Below are positions 22,201 to 34,440 of a stretch of DNA of 64,000 nt, in pieces. Below the pieces are notes generated by a model. The model was not told the DNA's origin and searched no databases. It worked only from the letters and a program-made list of their open reading frames with translations. Source of the stretch: Vesta saturnalis (Eukaryota; Arthropoda; Insecta; Coleoptera; Lampyridae); NCBI GenBank assembly GCA_036346205.1, contig JARFJB010001819.1, positions 1,427,501 to 1,491,500 on the forward strand, read 5' to 3'. A program made the translations under genes and the position numbers. Each line of letters opens with the position of its first letter. Position 1 is the first letter of the stretch.

Positions 22201-22537
22201 TAAAAATGAAGCAATTGGAAATGTAATCAAAATTATTCAATCTAATGAACAGAAAAATTCTCAATACCAAGTTTTAAATTCAACTAATAGAGCAAATGAT
22301 TCTTTGCATTTTAAAATTCCTTTACCTTTAAACAACAGTAGTGCAGCACGAAATCAGTTTGGTAAATTTCAATCAGTTGATCTTGTGCCAGAAGGTAATA
22401 ATAAAAATGAAACTAATCAAAATCAAAGAAGAGGACGTAGTGGGAGAGGGTTTGGTAGAAGCTCTATTACTAAAACAACTAAACCGGCTACTAATGAACC
22501 TCCATTTAGGAGAATCAGTCAAGAAATTACTACTTAA
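19254..22537 (+). CDS. PAN/apple-domain secreted matrix-type protein, 3' part, eight exons
   Basis: Exons: 19254-19582, 19647-20246, 20298-20436, 20574-20743, 20793-20931, 20980-21332, 21381-21622 and 21669-22537. All introns are short with GT-AG ends, and each PAN module is split by a phase-2 intron inside an arginine codon. The order is: the end of PAN1 (GDCELIEIPLSRLD), a 230-residue Tyr/Asp/Arg/Gly-rich stretch (19390-20246), PAN2 (from CSLRMATGF), PAN3 (from DCFWRVRSGHRL), PAN4 (from ICYVGYG), then a Cys-rich module (CCKPDHQCGY, FPYQWCYVG) and a Pro- then Gln/Asn-rich tail. PAN modules bind proteins or sugars outside the cell. The tyrosine-rich stretch could be crosslinked like cuticle or chorion proteins, but that is inference. 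Exon 6 is one base short of keeping frame, in an A run near 21235-21241, so it holds either a real frameshift or a sequencing error. The start, signal peptide and first half of PAN1 lie upstream and were not found. Confidence 0.8.
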
Positions 22538-23925
22538 TTTTTATTGGCTGAAAAAGGAAATAGGTCGATAATTGAAAGTGTGACAGAGTGTCGCATATTT
22601 GATTTACGACCTGATTTGCTTAAAGGGTTTTTCTATCTTCTTGTAGGTGTGCGCAAACAAACATTACCTTCAATATGCTACCCATACCTTCTTATTTCCA
22701 GATATCATTCCAAAAAAATAAAACATGTAATAATTATGAGCAGTGCTTTCACAAGAAATAGATCCCTTAGTACCACATCTCTATACCTTATTTTTTAACG
22801 TCTATACAGTGCAGAAACTATGATTCTATAGCTGACAGCAAAAGAGAACATAAGCTATATTGTACATATGACATAATACGCCGTTCCATTATGCAATTAC
22901 TTTAATCATCACTGCCAGGGACTCAGTTATTAAGCGTTAAGTACAAACTAAGCACAAACTGCAAGTTTGGACCTTAACCTTTGTAAAAGCACTGTGCATA
23001 AAAATACTTGATATACTCAAGTTTTTAAATATAATTAGATTAATTATCGAATTGCTCTAGCAATGTGCGTTGGAAGCTTCTTAGATGTTTTCTTATATAT
23101 TATCAATTGTAATGTAATAATTGACTTGCGAATATAGATATACGTTTTCTAATTGAAGTTTTAATCTATTTCCTTTTGTGGACGTGTTCAGTCGTTAATA
23201 AGCAGACCCGCCATCATTTTTTTAAGTAAAAAATTAGATATACACAATCTCTTTGACTTTACCTCTATCAAATTTTCTTTATATTCTCATATCGTGCGAT
23301 TTGTAGGACCACTACTATTTCCTTCCCTTATTTCTTTACTCTTACCTCACCTATCTTGTCTTACCATGTTTTCCTTGGTGTGCTTCCACTGCAGGTTTTA
23401 CTCTCTATACCATTTTGTTTATTCTCTTTACGTGACCATAGAGTTCTATTGCTTTTATTTTCAATTTTATATTTGAAAATAAAATTGTTACCTCCATTAA
23501 AATCTCTCACTGAAAAATGAAAGTTTTATCCTCCTCTATTAGGTTTTGTGGAAATCTGACTATATCCAGGAGTGACTCTATCGAAGAACCTCCATTTTTT
23601 TTGTTTTTTGACTTTTTTCAAACAAATGAATCAATCAAATTAAAATTTAGGTATTCTGGAACAAAAAATCCTCCCACTGATTTTAGGGGACTTGAATAAC
23701 CTGTTTGCAGAGCAAGTGCACCGGGGCACCGCAAACAAACATAGCCATACAAGTTGTTGCGTGCTCGAAATCAAATGTCTTATTGTTTTTGTGTGCTACG
23801 TCAGTGATCCATACTCGTGCGTGACAGATAAAGTAAAGAAGTCATTATAACCATTAGTTTTATAACTTTCTATAAATCGGTTGAAAAGTTACTGTATTGA
23901 AATCGTAACAAATTGTGAATTCCAA
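22538..23925. other. 3' flank of the PAN gene and non-coding DNA
   Basis: Just after the stop there is a short frame without motif. The rest is AT-rich with no recognised element. The left end of the hAT pseudogene must lie somewhere in 23690-23925, but its TIR was not identified. Confidence 0.45.
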
Positions 23926-25304
23926 AATGTCTGAAACTAAGAAGAAATGTCGTCAGTTCAATATTGAGTATCTGAAATATGGATTTACTCAATCTCCAAC
24001 AAACCAATTATTACCTATGTGTTTAATTTGCCAAAAGTTCTTTCAAATGAAGCCATGAAACCTTCTAGGCTCCAAGAGAATTTGAATAAAATACATGCTG
24101 ATAAATAGGACAAAGATTTATCCTATTTTCAAGGGCTTGAAAAGAAATATTTAAAACAGCCAACTATATCAAACCTTTTTCATCGTGTTCTAAACAAGAA
24201 GACGATGGTCCACTAGCTTCATATAATATTTCATTATTAATCGCAAAACCGGGAAAACCACTCACAATTGGTGAGGAATTAAATATGCCGGCAGTCAAAG
24301 AGGTGATCAAAGCTGTTCTTCATCATAAAAAAAATTCCTTTGAGTAATAATACAGTGCAAAGAAGAATAGATGAAATGGCTAAAGACGTTGAACTATCAT
24401 TATTTGATTACTTAAAAACTTCCAAATTTCCCATTCAACTCTATGATTCACTCAACTTTACCAAATAATGCTGCACTACTCTTGGCTTACTTCCGATTCA
24501 TAAAAGAAGAAAAAAATTGCGAAGAGTTATTATTTGCAAAAAGTTTGGAAACCGATACAAGGCAGAATCCTTATTTAATACCATGCACATTTTTTTTTCA
24601 AAAGAAAGAAATTCCTAATCGAAGTATTTTAGATGGTGCTCCAGCAATGACGTGGCGTTATAAGGGTTTCATGGAGCATTTAAAACAAGCAGTACCAAAT
24701 GTACTCGCTGTACATTGTGTTATTCATCGTCTGGTTGCAAAAAATCTTAATGAACGCCTGCATACGTCGCTCCATTACGTTATTAGAGCAGTCAACAAGA
24801 TAAGCAGCAATTCATTAAATGACAGATTATTTGGGCAACTATGTAGTGAAAATGATGAAGAGTATAATCGCCTGCTTCTACACACAGAAGTACGATCGCT
24901 CTCGAAAGGTGTCTGTCTGGACCGCTTTTTCAATCTATTTGACTCAGTACGGGACTTCCTTGAAAACAGAGACGATGAACTACGCGAAAACTAGGTTGCG
25001 TCCAAAAATGGCATCGCTTATTTGACAAACCTTTTTACAATATTTTAATAACGTTAATTTGCAATCGCAAGGTGATGAATTGAATTTAACAAAAACAAAA
25101 CACGTCATAGCTGCTTTTGTGGGAAAACTTCTTCTATTCAAACGAAATCTAGGAAGAGGTGAGTACAGCCACTTTCCGACATTAACAGCATTATCGGTAA
25201 AACAGGAAGATTTACTTACTTACTGCCAACACCTTGCATTGTCTTGCATTTATTGGTTAAGTTATGTTTGTTCTAACATTTTGTATGGTCTTTGTCTGAA
25301 TTAA
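23926..25304 (+). pseudogene. hAT-type transposase of the ZBED5/SCAND3-like group, broken
   Basis: It starts with MSETKKKCRQFNIEYLKYGF and an incomplete BED-like finger (MCLICQKFF), then hits a stop. The longest intact part (24443-24994) has DGAPAM, VHCVIHR and HTEVRSLSKGVCLDR, all hallmarks of this family. Further C-terminal pieces continue to about 25304 (VGKLLLFKRNLGRGEYSHFP). Several frame breaks make it dead. At 25500-25550 GGTTGGGAACC resembles the inner part of a Charlie-type hAT TIR and probably marks the right end. Confidence 0.8.
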
Positions 25305-25384
25305 ACGTTTTATTATAACCTGTTTTTGTATTTTTAGTTAATTAATAACCACGATCTTTTGCCACGACCATGAGGAGCGCGATT

Positions 25385-25385
<1 letters not shown>

Positions 25386-25430
<45 letters not shown>
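25386..25430. repeat. (GA)n microsatellite
   Basis: About 22 GA units inside the 3' part of the hAT element. Confidence 0.9.
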
Positions 25431-25433
<3 letters not shown>

Positions 25434-25797
25434 TAATTTTTAATCTATGATTATTAATGGATAATAGACAGACATATAAAATTGGTATAATTAACTATTA
25501 TATAAAAGGGGGCGGTAGTCCATAAAAGGTTGGGAACCTATGCTTTAGACTGTCAAAGCAAGTAACAATACTGCTATAATAGTAAAACTTATGTAACCTG
25601 ATTGATATTACAAGATCGTTACATTCGAGTTATATTTGGTGTATCTTTTAAAAACACTGATGAATGAAATTAAGAAATTAATAGGCCATATGACTAAATA
25701 ACACTTCCTTTGAAAAAAATGGTGTGATATTTATTATTTATTTTGCAAGCTTTCAGCCAGAAACTTTGTCCTTCTTCAGGCGTAATATCAAAGTAAC

Positions 25798-25962
25798 TGT
25801 TAAATATAGACATAGCTTTAAAACAACATGGCAACATTGCCCACAACTTGGCACTAAGGCTTCAGCCGCTCATGTACGCTCGCAATGGTGAATTACCATG
25901 TTGCTAACAATATATTAATTAATAATCTCGGCATACGTTATTTAAGTAACCAATACTAAACA
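25798..25962 (+). repeat. 5' LTR (165 bp)
   Basis: Direct repeat of 28159-28323. It is followed at once by TGGTATCAGG (25963-25972), a likely primer-binding site. TGGTA fits the CCA-end complement of an insect initiator tRNA, but the match is short. Confidence 0.9.
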
Positions 25963-26065
25963 TGGTATCAGGTGAAATACAAAAAGAGAAAAACATTTAA
26001 AGAATACTTGGAAGAAATAAGAAATTAGAACAACGTGTTAGGAAGTAAGGTTATAAACACTAATC

Positions 26066-28145
26066 ATGGATAATTTTAGACCTCCACAGCCGCTCAGCTT
26101 AAACGAAGATACAGCAGAAAGTTGGAAGTTGTTTAAACAAAAATTTTCAATTTTCATGAAAGCTGCGGAGTATAATAAGAAAACTGGAGAAATACAGGTG
26201 GCGATGTTGCTAAATGTTGTAGGAGATGAAGGACTACAACTATTTAACACATTCAGCTTGTCAACAGAGGAAAAAAAGGACATTAAGAAAGTAATGGAAG
26301 CATTCGAACAACACTGCATTCCAAGGAAAAACGAAGTATTCAATCGGTTTAAATTTTTTAATAGATTCCAAGTTGAGTGTGAGTCTTTTGATACTTTTTA
26401 TACAGACTTAAGAAAACTAGTTAAAAGTTGCGAGTTTGGTACTCAAGAAGATAGCCTCATACGGGACAAAATAATATTAGGCGTGCGAGATAGAGGATTG
26501 CAAGAACGATTGATACGTGAAACTGAAATTAAGTTAGAAGATGCTGTGAAAATGTGCCGTTCATCTGAATTAAGTAAGGAACAAATGAAACTCATGCATG
26601 ACGAAAAAAGTGACGGCATAAATGTTAATAAAATAAAAGTCGTCCATAACAAGAAATCTAATAATGTAAAAGTAGAAGAAACAAGAGCGACAAAGTTTAA
26701 GTGTAAAAAGTGTGCTAATCACCATGGTCCACGGGAATGCCCTGCATTTGGTAAACAATGTGACAAGTGTGGTAACTCTAATCACTTCGCAGTTGGTTGC
26801 AGAGGAAAGCGAACTAATAAGTTTAAACGAAATCGAGTAAATAACCTAAATGTTGAGCTATCGGAAGAAGAACACGAGTGGTTTGCAGCTGAATTAACTG
26901 TAGAAAGCATAGACATTAATTTAAATAAACAATGGACACATAAGATAAGAATTAATAAGAAAGTGGACATTATTTTTAAAATTGACACAGGTGCGGACAT
27001 TAATGTGCCACCGTATTACTATTATAGAACGTATTGTAACAATTTAAAGATAGAAACTGCTGAATGTACTGTGATAGCTTACGGGGGCGCGAAATTAGAA
27101 ACCGTTGGAATCGTAAATATACCGTGTGAACCGGACAAATCGGAACAAACTCATATTTCGTTCGTAGTGGTAAAAACTAACGCTAAACCAATTTTAGGGT
27201 TGATGACAGCCGTGGAACTAAACTTAGTGAAACGAATTCATGACATTTCAACTAATAATAAGATTAAGCAAGTTTTCAATAAATATGCTCAGGTGTTTTC
27301 AGGTCTAGGAAAACTGCCGTTTAAGTACAAACTCCAACTAACAGAGGATGCTGTGCCGACTGTGAGTCAAACTCGCAGAATCGCAACGAGTATAAGGGAG
27401 AAGTTAAAGAAAACACTAGGGCAGTTAGAAGACAGATGCGTAATCTCAAAGGTGTCGCAGCCAACAGATTGGGTGAATGATATTATCATAGTTGAAAAGA
27501 AAGATGGTTCCATACGAATCTGTTTGAATCCAACTCAGCTGAACAAATACGTGAGAAGGGAGCATTATGCCATTCCTACAGCTGAAGAACTCAGATAGAA
27601 TCTGTCGGGTAAGAAGCTGTTTACTGTTTTAGATATGAAAGACGGCTTTCACCAAATCGAATTGGATCCAAAGTCATCTTTATTGTGCACATTTGGAACA
27701 CCGTTTGGACGCTTCAAATTTAATCGACTACCATTTGGAGTGAAGTCTAGTCCGGAAGTATTCCAGAGGGAATTAGAACGTATATTTGGTGACATCGAAG
27801 GTGTGCAGGTTTATTTTGATGATTTAATAATAGCTGCTGAAAATGAACAGGAACATAACCAAAACATGGGAACCTGCAAGGATAGTGGCAGTCAATGAGA
27901 ATCCAAGATCTTATTTCGTTCGTAATGAACAAAATAAACTCTGTGTTCGTAATTCAAAGCATCTTCGGAATTCAGAAAATGTACCACAGATAATTAATCC
28001 TGTTGAGACAAACATTAATGTATCTGAAAATGTGACCCCAGATGTTGTTGAAGAGGGAAACGAGAGTAATCAAAAGACAACGACCACAATATCTGGGAGA
28101 GTAAGCAGAAGGCCACTGCATTTAAAAAATTATGTAATGACTTAG
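26066..28145 (+). pseudogene. Ty3-type gag-pol with a premature stop and a large deletion
   Basis: Gag and pol share one frame, which is unusual but known for some Ty3-like lineages. The order is: Gag core (residues 1-190); two zinc-knuckle-like motifs (the second is exact, C-x2-C-x4-H-x4-C, CDKCGNSNHFAVGC); an aspartic protease with DTGAD (residue about 312); and reverse transcriptase with LPFGVKSSPEVFQ and the catalytic YFDDL. A TAG at 27596-27598 interrupts the RT; the same frame then continues to 27898. Just after YFDDL the sequence jumps to the far C-terminus of an integrase (WEPARIV, PRSYFV, KHLR), in another frame, ending at 28145. RNase H and the integrase core are missing. Confidence 0.88.
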
Positions 28146-28158
28146 TCAAACAGGAAGG

Positions 28159-28323
28159 TGTTAAGTATAGATATAGCTTTAAGACAACATGTCAACATTG
28201 CCCACAACTTGGCACTAAGGCTTCAGCCGCTCTTGTACGCTCGCAATGGTGAATTACCATTTTGCTAACAATATATTAATTAATAATCTCGGCATACGTT
28301 ATTTACGTAACCAATACTAAACA
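28159..28323 (+). repeat. 3' LTR (165 bp)
   Basis: Same length and ends as the 5' LTR. Confidence 0.9.
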
Positions 28324-28328
28324 GTAAT

Positions 28329-30762
28329 ACATAGTCGCCCTAACTCATTGAAATTAGATACTAGTGCTATCTGCAGTAAAAATTGTGTTACTAATAGACG
28401 GATGAATTCGTATGTCCATATTTCTGCCTTATAATATAGGTTTCTACAGGTTCGTGAACACCGTAACACCATTGTCTCCATTTTTGTCACGGTAAAACGC
28501 GTAACTCCATATTTAACAGTGCAAATGTCTCCCAGAAAGCACATAGGTTTACAAAAGTCTGATTTTGTCTTGTTTTGCGCTTACACAAGTAAGTTTGCAA
28601 TGGAAGACTAACGCAAGCTTACATTTCGCTTGAAGTTTGTTTGCCAAACTTGAATTGGATGATAAGTTTAAATCAAGCTTGACATTAGAACAAAATGTAT
28701 TTGTGTACACCATCGGTTAATTTCGCAACTGTCCCTTTTAAACACTCGTTTAGATCTGTATACAACGTTTTATAACCGTGCATTCAACACTTTTAGTTGA
28801 GTATAGCAACGTATTTTGCAAGTTATAAGAAAGTGATGTGTTATTAATTAAATGATTATAAGTAAAAAGAAAAAGTCTATTAGGTAAGATTTTGTAACTG
28901 TAATGTTAGTTTTAATACTTCAAAAGTAAATGTAGTATTGTACCTATACATGGTTTCCAAATAAACAATTGTGTGGCCATGGCATAGGAAACTGTACAGC
29001 GTATTTTAATTGGTGAGTCACCTCCACTTATTTTTTTCTAAAATTTTAATTTATATTTTTTTAAAATATGATTTTAATAGCCTACAATACAACTAACAAT
29101 GATAATTAATAATTGATTGCAAAGTAAATTATATATGAGTAGAGATTAGGGGCCGGTTCTGGACTAGTTCAAGGTCACTCGCCCTCTGGTGGTGAGAAAT
29201 GTAAGCTTTTGAATCTCTTCAAGGTCCAACTTTTGGCGGAAAATTTAAATTTATGGAGCGCAACTAAGTCGAAATGTCAAGATAAAAATTTAAAACTAAA
29301 TATAAAAATTGCAAGGTCATCATTACCATGATCGTATTACAATTCTTAGAAATCTAAAAATATAGTTTTCAAGGTCAAAGAGTAATGACCTGCAGGGGGT
29401 ATCACATTAAATTTCGTAGAAATATAAAAATAGAATCAGTTCGTCGAAACAAGAAGTTTTAGTCTAGGTTAGTGGTTTTGAAGGATGCAGATTTATAAAA
29501 AAAGATTTCCTTGGGTGCGCACGATTCAGTAAACTTTTTATTGGTAGACATGACGAAAGTAATACGCATGATAAGAAGAGAAAGTAAAGAAAAAGTGTTA
29601 AGTATTGATAAGAGAAAGAAAAGGATTGAGGAGTTAGTGAAAAAAATAAAAGCATTAAAAATAGATATAGAACTGTATGAATTGAATAGAAAAATGAAGC
29701 AGATTCGAGTTAAAAATTAAACATATGTAACTTGTAATCTTTAGCTTAGATATATAATCTAGGTACATAAAGAAATGTGGGTTTCGGAGATAACATGCAT
29801 GAAAGGTGAAATAGAGATTTGTTGAAAATTAAGTGTTAATATAAATAGTTAAAGTTGATATGTACTTAGGGAATATGTGTCATGAAGGAAAGTATTCAAC
29901 AAAAAGTGAAAATTTCATAAAAGATGCTTTCAGAAAAGTAAATAAATCATTTTAACATATTTGGTATTTATATTTAATAATGAATGAAGCTTGTAACATA
30001 AAAAAGCTTGTAATTTTAAAAAGTATTATAAATAAAGTTATGTATATATGATGTGTAATTTAAAGTTTAACTTTAAATAAAAGTAATGTAGAATTAAATA
30101 CGTGCTGAGTAATGAAAGAAATATATTTGGTATTTATATATTGTAGTGTTTAAATGAGTTATTGTATTTATATGTAATAAATAATCAAAATTGTGACGTT
30201 AGGATTTAATTTTAAAATGCACCATACATAAAGTGGTGTATGATGAAGTGAAATTTTGTATTTAACTTTAAATGAAGTAAATGTTGTACGCTGATATGCA
30301 ATAGTGAATAATTAATAATGAATAAAAATTGTAACATAAATAAGTTTTAACCCTGAAATGTTATGCAACTAACAATACTCTCGTGATATTTTGCGTAAAT
30401 TTATATTTACAATTTAATTATGTACAAAATCAATAAATTATTAAGATAAATACTGATGTAAAATAAAATCCTTTATTTATTTCGGAAATATTTGTAATAT
30501 GCTGTTTATCTAAAAAATTCTAACGATTTTTTTTATAAAGAAAGCCTTCCTTAACTGTGAAATATTATACATCATAATTCGATATAAAACGTAAATGTAT
30601 TAATAGTATTAATAGTAAATGTGATGTAATATAATAAATGTTTAATATATTTGTAAAGTGTTTGTAACTTTTTTTTTTTTTAAATTCTAACGTTTAGTCT
30701 AAAGTCCTACAAAAGAAAAACAGAAAAAAAAATTTTCAACGCAGTTATGTTTTATAAGTGGC
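28329..30762. other. AT-rich DNA with no supported gene
   Basis: A 69-codon frame at 29511-29720 would encode a Lys/Glu-rich coiled-coil-like peptide (ESKEKVLSIDKRKKRIEELV) but has no splice or promoter support. The stretch 29940-30340 contains diverged repeats of a unit with TTTGGTATTTATAT. Confidence 0.4.
29180..29192 (-). promoter_or_regulatory. CTCF-like motif
   Basis: The minus strand reads CCACCAGAGGGCG, which fits the CTCF core at all 12 positions plus the next base. Confidence 0.3.
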
Positions 30763-30990
30763 AATTTATCCATTTAATGCATAAATTTATTAAAATATGA
30801 AAAAATGACTCTTAAATTAACCAATTCCATTTTGAAACAACAAAGAGCACTTAAAACACAACGTTTTGTACTTACGTCAGCTCAGAAGAAACACATGCAT
30901 GCAATTTATATATTTAATGTATAAATGTATCAAAATGGTCCTTAAATTAACCAATTCAATTTTGAAACAACAAACAGCACTTAAAACATG
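30763..30990. repeat. Tandem duplication, about 130 bp unit, two copies
   Basis: Both copies contain a CTTAAATTAACCAATTC-like string, TTTTGAAACAACAAA and GCACTTAAAACA, spaced about 130 bp apart. Confidence 0.7.
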
Positions 30991-30999
30991 ACTTGTTTT

Positions 31000-31559
31000 T
31001 TAATTTAGTTCGATTAGGACTCCAAATTTACAATTTTCGATGGAGCGTGAATATTACTGCTTCAAAAATTGTAGGATAATGAACGTAGTTATTTTGCTTT
31101 GAGAGCATTGTATGCAGGTGTGAATGGGAACATTCTATATTTATCTTAATCACCAATGCATATTACAATTTTGAAACGGGATTTGCAAATGTATGAATGC
31201 AATTGTGTCATTTGTATTGCATAAATACATGGCGTAAAGTTTTCAAATTTATATGCTTTTGGGAACTGTTTTGACTTTTATTTAACGCAAGCTTTTTTTC
31301 ACTTTTAACTGTACTATATTTACACACTTACGTTATATGTATGATATTTTACAATAAATAAATTTGTAACGCAACATGCACTTAAAATTTGCAAAAAATG
31401 ACTGCTTAACTTTGATGTAGAAATTTATGCATGAGTATATGAGTAAGTCAGACTTCCAGATGTTTTCAATTTTTTCCTTTACATTTATTTTTTACAATGA
31501 AAAGTTAACTATACAATAAATTCTACAAAAAACATATTACACACATCACACATCCATCC
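31000..31559. other. AT-rich DNA without a recognised feature
   Basis: Nothing supported. Confidence 0.45.
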
Positions 31560-31880
31560 CTTCCAACGTACGCAATATATTTACAGTCTTTACTATATTT
31601 TGCCGCACACACTCTAGATGTTGATTAGTCTCCACCAGTTCTTCATTCAGTCTTTCTACTCGCCCCATCCCCGCCACATCACTACTAATATAGTAATTGT
31701 GGTGTTTTCGTAACCACTGAATACTTTTTTCCTAAAGGCCTGAAGGGTTGGTGGGTCCTGCTCATCATCCTGCTGCGTGAGGTGCCCTTCTAAAAGAGTC
31801 AATTTTTTTCCTCCATATGGTAGGTTTCGAAACGGTGGTGGTTGTGGAGGTATTGCTATAACCGTGGTTGCTGGCGTTAT
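31560..31880 (-). pseudogene. Unassigned gene fragment with a coiled-coil end
   Basis: The minus strand gives protein-like pieces in two frames. One is Pro-rich and then acidic (KKLTLLEGHLTQQDDEQDPP). The other is a coiled-coil-like end (GRVERLNEELVETNQHLECV) that runs to a stop. Base composition is less AT-rich than the neighbours. It may be a fragment of a Myb/SANT-type transposon accessory gene, but I do not recognise it. Confidence 0.3.
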
Positions 31881-31904
31881 GCTGAAAAGATGAATATTTT
31901 TATT

Positions 31905-32003
31905 TGCGTGCGTGCGTGCGTGCGTGCGTGCGTACGTGCGTGCGTGCGTGCGTGCGTTCGTGCGTGCGTGCGTGCGTTTGCGTGCGTGCGTGCGTGTGTG
32001 TGC
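31905..32003. repeat. (GTGC)n microsatellite
   Basis: About 24 units with a few substitutions, of the same motif as the end of the 7662-9016 array. Confidence 0.95.
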
Positions 32004-33229
32004 ATAATTGAGTATACAGATAAATCATGATTGCATAGAAGAGAGAATATATCCGTATAAAGAAAAAAGCATCGGGTAGAAATCTTTATTATTTCGACTA
32101 ATAATATTTAGACCTTGATGTAATTTGCGATGGCAAAAAATATTTTGTAAATATTTGTAATGCATTCCATAACAATAGCTTATGTAATCTCAAGGTTCAA
32201 ATTATTTAAAAGTAATTTTGCAGTAGCAAAATTTTTAGAATATTTGTAAGCATTTTGAATGTAAATTTATAAGTGCAACATATAAATGCTAAATACCAGT
32301 AGCAGGAATCAGGTTTTGTGTATTACTTTCTAATTAAGTTAATGATCAGAATGCAATAGCCAGTTTATATCCAACCATTCATAAAACGTGTTTAGTGAGA
32401 CTATATGTGGATACGTTGTATAAAAAATATTTCAGTTCAACATATGGTTATTATTAGAACAACTGAAAGAAAAAACACTTCTAAATGTAAACATTATTTT
32501 TGCTTTTTACTTGATATTGCTAACAAAAATGTCGATAAAGATTTTTTAAAATGTAGTATTACTCTTATAGGATGACGTCGTAAAATAAGGTCTACAAATA
32601 GTTGGTACGTATTCGTGGATTTTAGACTGTAGTTATTGTTAATTCGCTTATAATAATAGAACCATTAAAACCTTTTGCCTTTTATTTCCATTATATCAAT
32701 TTGATATTCTTAAAACATGTTAATTTAATTTAACTCTATGTTATATATAAGTAATTATTACTTTTCAGTCCTTTTAATGAGGTTTTTATAACTGTTAATG
32801 AACACGTTTCCATGAAACAATTTTGTGTGTATGTAATTGAACATGCAAATAAATCAGACATAATTTTCGAATATATAGGTGGTGGTTGTTTAGAGAATCT
32901 GCCTATATAAAAAGCATAATTGCATTAGGGTAGAAATTATTTATTATTTCACGTCATATTTAATTTAGACTTTAATGTATTCAGTTTTGACTGTAAGCTG
33001 GTTTCCGCAAACTGTAAGACATGATTTCGGTTGATTGATTGAGATTGATCTGATTGATTTGATCGAGTATGATTTGTTTGAGTGATTGATTAATTAATTA
33101 ATTAATTGATTTGTTTGTGTGTGAGAAAGAGCCGAAAGAAAGAGAGGGAGAGAGAAAAACGGATAAACGAGATAGAGCTAAAGAGAGATGTGCATGATCA
33201 ACTTTTATTATAGAAAAAGTTCATTAGTC
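32004..33229. other. AT-rich DNA without a recognised feature
   Basis: A short GATTGATT-type simple stretch lies at 33025-33110 and a purine-rich run follows. No gene is seen. Confidence 0.45.
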
Positions 33230-33935
33230 TATACGCCACTAGATGGCACTAAAATCAGTTTTAACTCAAAGGGGCCAGGGCGCAGACCCTAATGCAAGAT
33301 CGAAGGCCTACATGGTAGTTCCTACACTTGTCTTATAAGGTTAGGGTCCTCATACCATTTCCAGCCAGGGGGCGAAGGCCCGAGAACAGGTTGCGAAGCC
33401 CTACACGTGTCTTACAAGTTGGCATTAGGGCCCCTTATTTCAAATTTCCCGCCAAGGGGCCAGGACAGGGGCGCAGACCCTAACACAAGATCGAATGCCT
33501 ACATGGTACTTCTTACACTTTTCTTACACGTTAGCATTAGGATCCCCTTATAATACTATTTTCAGCCAAGGGGACCGGGGCGCATACCTAACACAACTTT
33601 TTATATCTGTCTTATGAGGTAGCATTAGGGTCTCTTATTAGAACATTGTACGCGCACGCATTTGCCTACCTTCCAAGGGCTAAACCGCCAAAGAGGCCGT
33701 AATTAGGGTGAAAATTCCATCAAGGGGTTAAAAAGACCACCGAAAAGAAACCATAGGGGTAGAAAACCGCGTCCTACACGGGGGCGGTCATAAAATAGGG
33801 GCGAAAAACACGTCCTACACGTAGACGAATAAAAACAAAAATAATTAGGGGTTGCAAAAAGGCCTCCGAAAAGAAACCATAGGGGTGGAAAATACGGTCC
33901 CCCACGTAGGCGGTCTTGTGATGTCAAAATCCAAG
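33230..33935 (-). repeat. GC-richer repeat, reverse-orientation copy of 13430-14110
   Basis: It begins with the reverse of the CCATCTAGTGG motif and then has repeated cassettes of GGGGC(C/G)AGG, GGGGCGCAGACCC and ACA(C/T)GTGTCTTA. The last part (33690-33930) holds two or three further copies of a 60-70 bp unit with GAAAAGAAACCATAGGGGT. Confidence 0.65.
33236..33249 (+). promoter_or_regulatory. CTCF-like motif, full consensus match
   Basis: CCACTAGATGGCAC matches all 14 positions of the vertebrate-type consensus CCASYAGRKGGCRS. It sits at the edge of the repeat, as it does in the copy at 13430. Confidence 0.35.
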
Positions 33936-34049
33936 ATGGCGCATGGTGCCCCCGTTCTACTGTAGTGTTATGTTGTTCATTATTACGAGAATCAAATTTA
34001 CGTATTTGCCTAGTTTTCGTTAAAATTTCATGTATTTCTAATCTCCTAA

Positions 34050-34440
34050 TAATGCACCTAAGAAACCAAAACTTTGGCTTAGATATGTTGATGATATTTT
34101 TGCTATCTGGCCTTTTGGGGAAGAAAAACTAACTGTGTTCCTAAACCATTTATACAATAAACGTACCAACATTAGATTCACCAGAGAAAAGGAAAAATGG
34201 TTATCTTCCAATCCTTGATGTTCTATTTAAAAGAAAACCAGATGGAAGCGTAACACATTCCGTACCCAACCCATACAGATTACTACAATAATGCCTCATC
34301 ACACCATCATCCAACATAAAAGTTTAGTACGTCACGAACTTTGTACAACCGTGCCAAAAAGATTTATCATCCAGGTAAGCTAGAAAATGAATTAAACCGT
34401 CTTGAACAAACACAAAATTAAGTTATTTCAACCAAGACAA
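34050..34440 (+). pseudogene. Penelope-like RT fragment
   Basis: It reads KPKLWLRYVDDIFAIW (the catalytic YVDD), then LTVFLNHLYNKRTNIRFT, LPILDVLFKRKPDGSVTHSV and ASSHHHPTHKSLVRHELC. These are the PLE RT palm and thumb in order, with at least three frame changes. Confidence 0.8.

Larger units (their letters stand above)
25798..28323 (+). mobile_element. Ty3/gypsy-type LTR element, internally deleted
   Basis: Both LTRs are 165 bp and start TGTTAA and end AAACA. They differ at about 7 positions by eye (about 4%), so the insertion is fairly old. The 5 bp flanks GTAAC (25793-25797) and GTAAT (28324-28328) match at 4 of 5. A purine run (AGGAAGG) precedes the 3' LTR. The element has lost most of pol between about 27855 and 27870. 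Confidence 0.9.

Noticed and set aside
22544..22798. A possible gene directly after the PAN gene
   Set aside because: The frame has no motif and lies where the 3' UTR is expected.
33703..33927. A 74-residue frame with repeated LPLWFLFGGLF
   Set aside because: It reads through tandem units of the dispersed repeat, with no sign of selection for protein.
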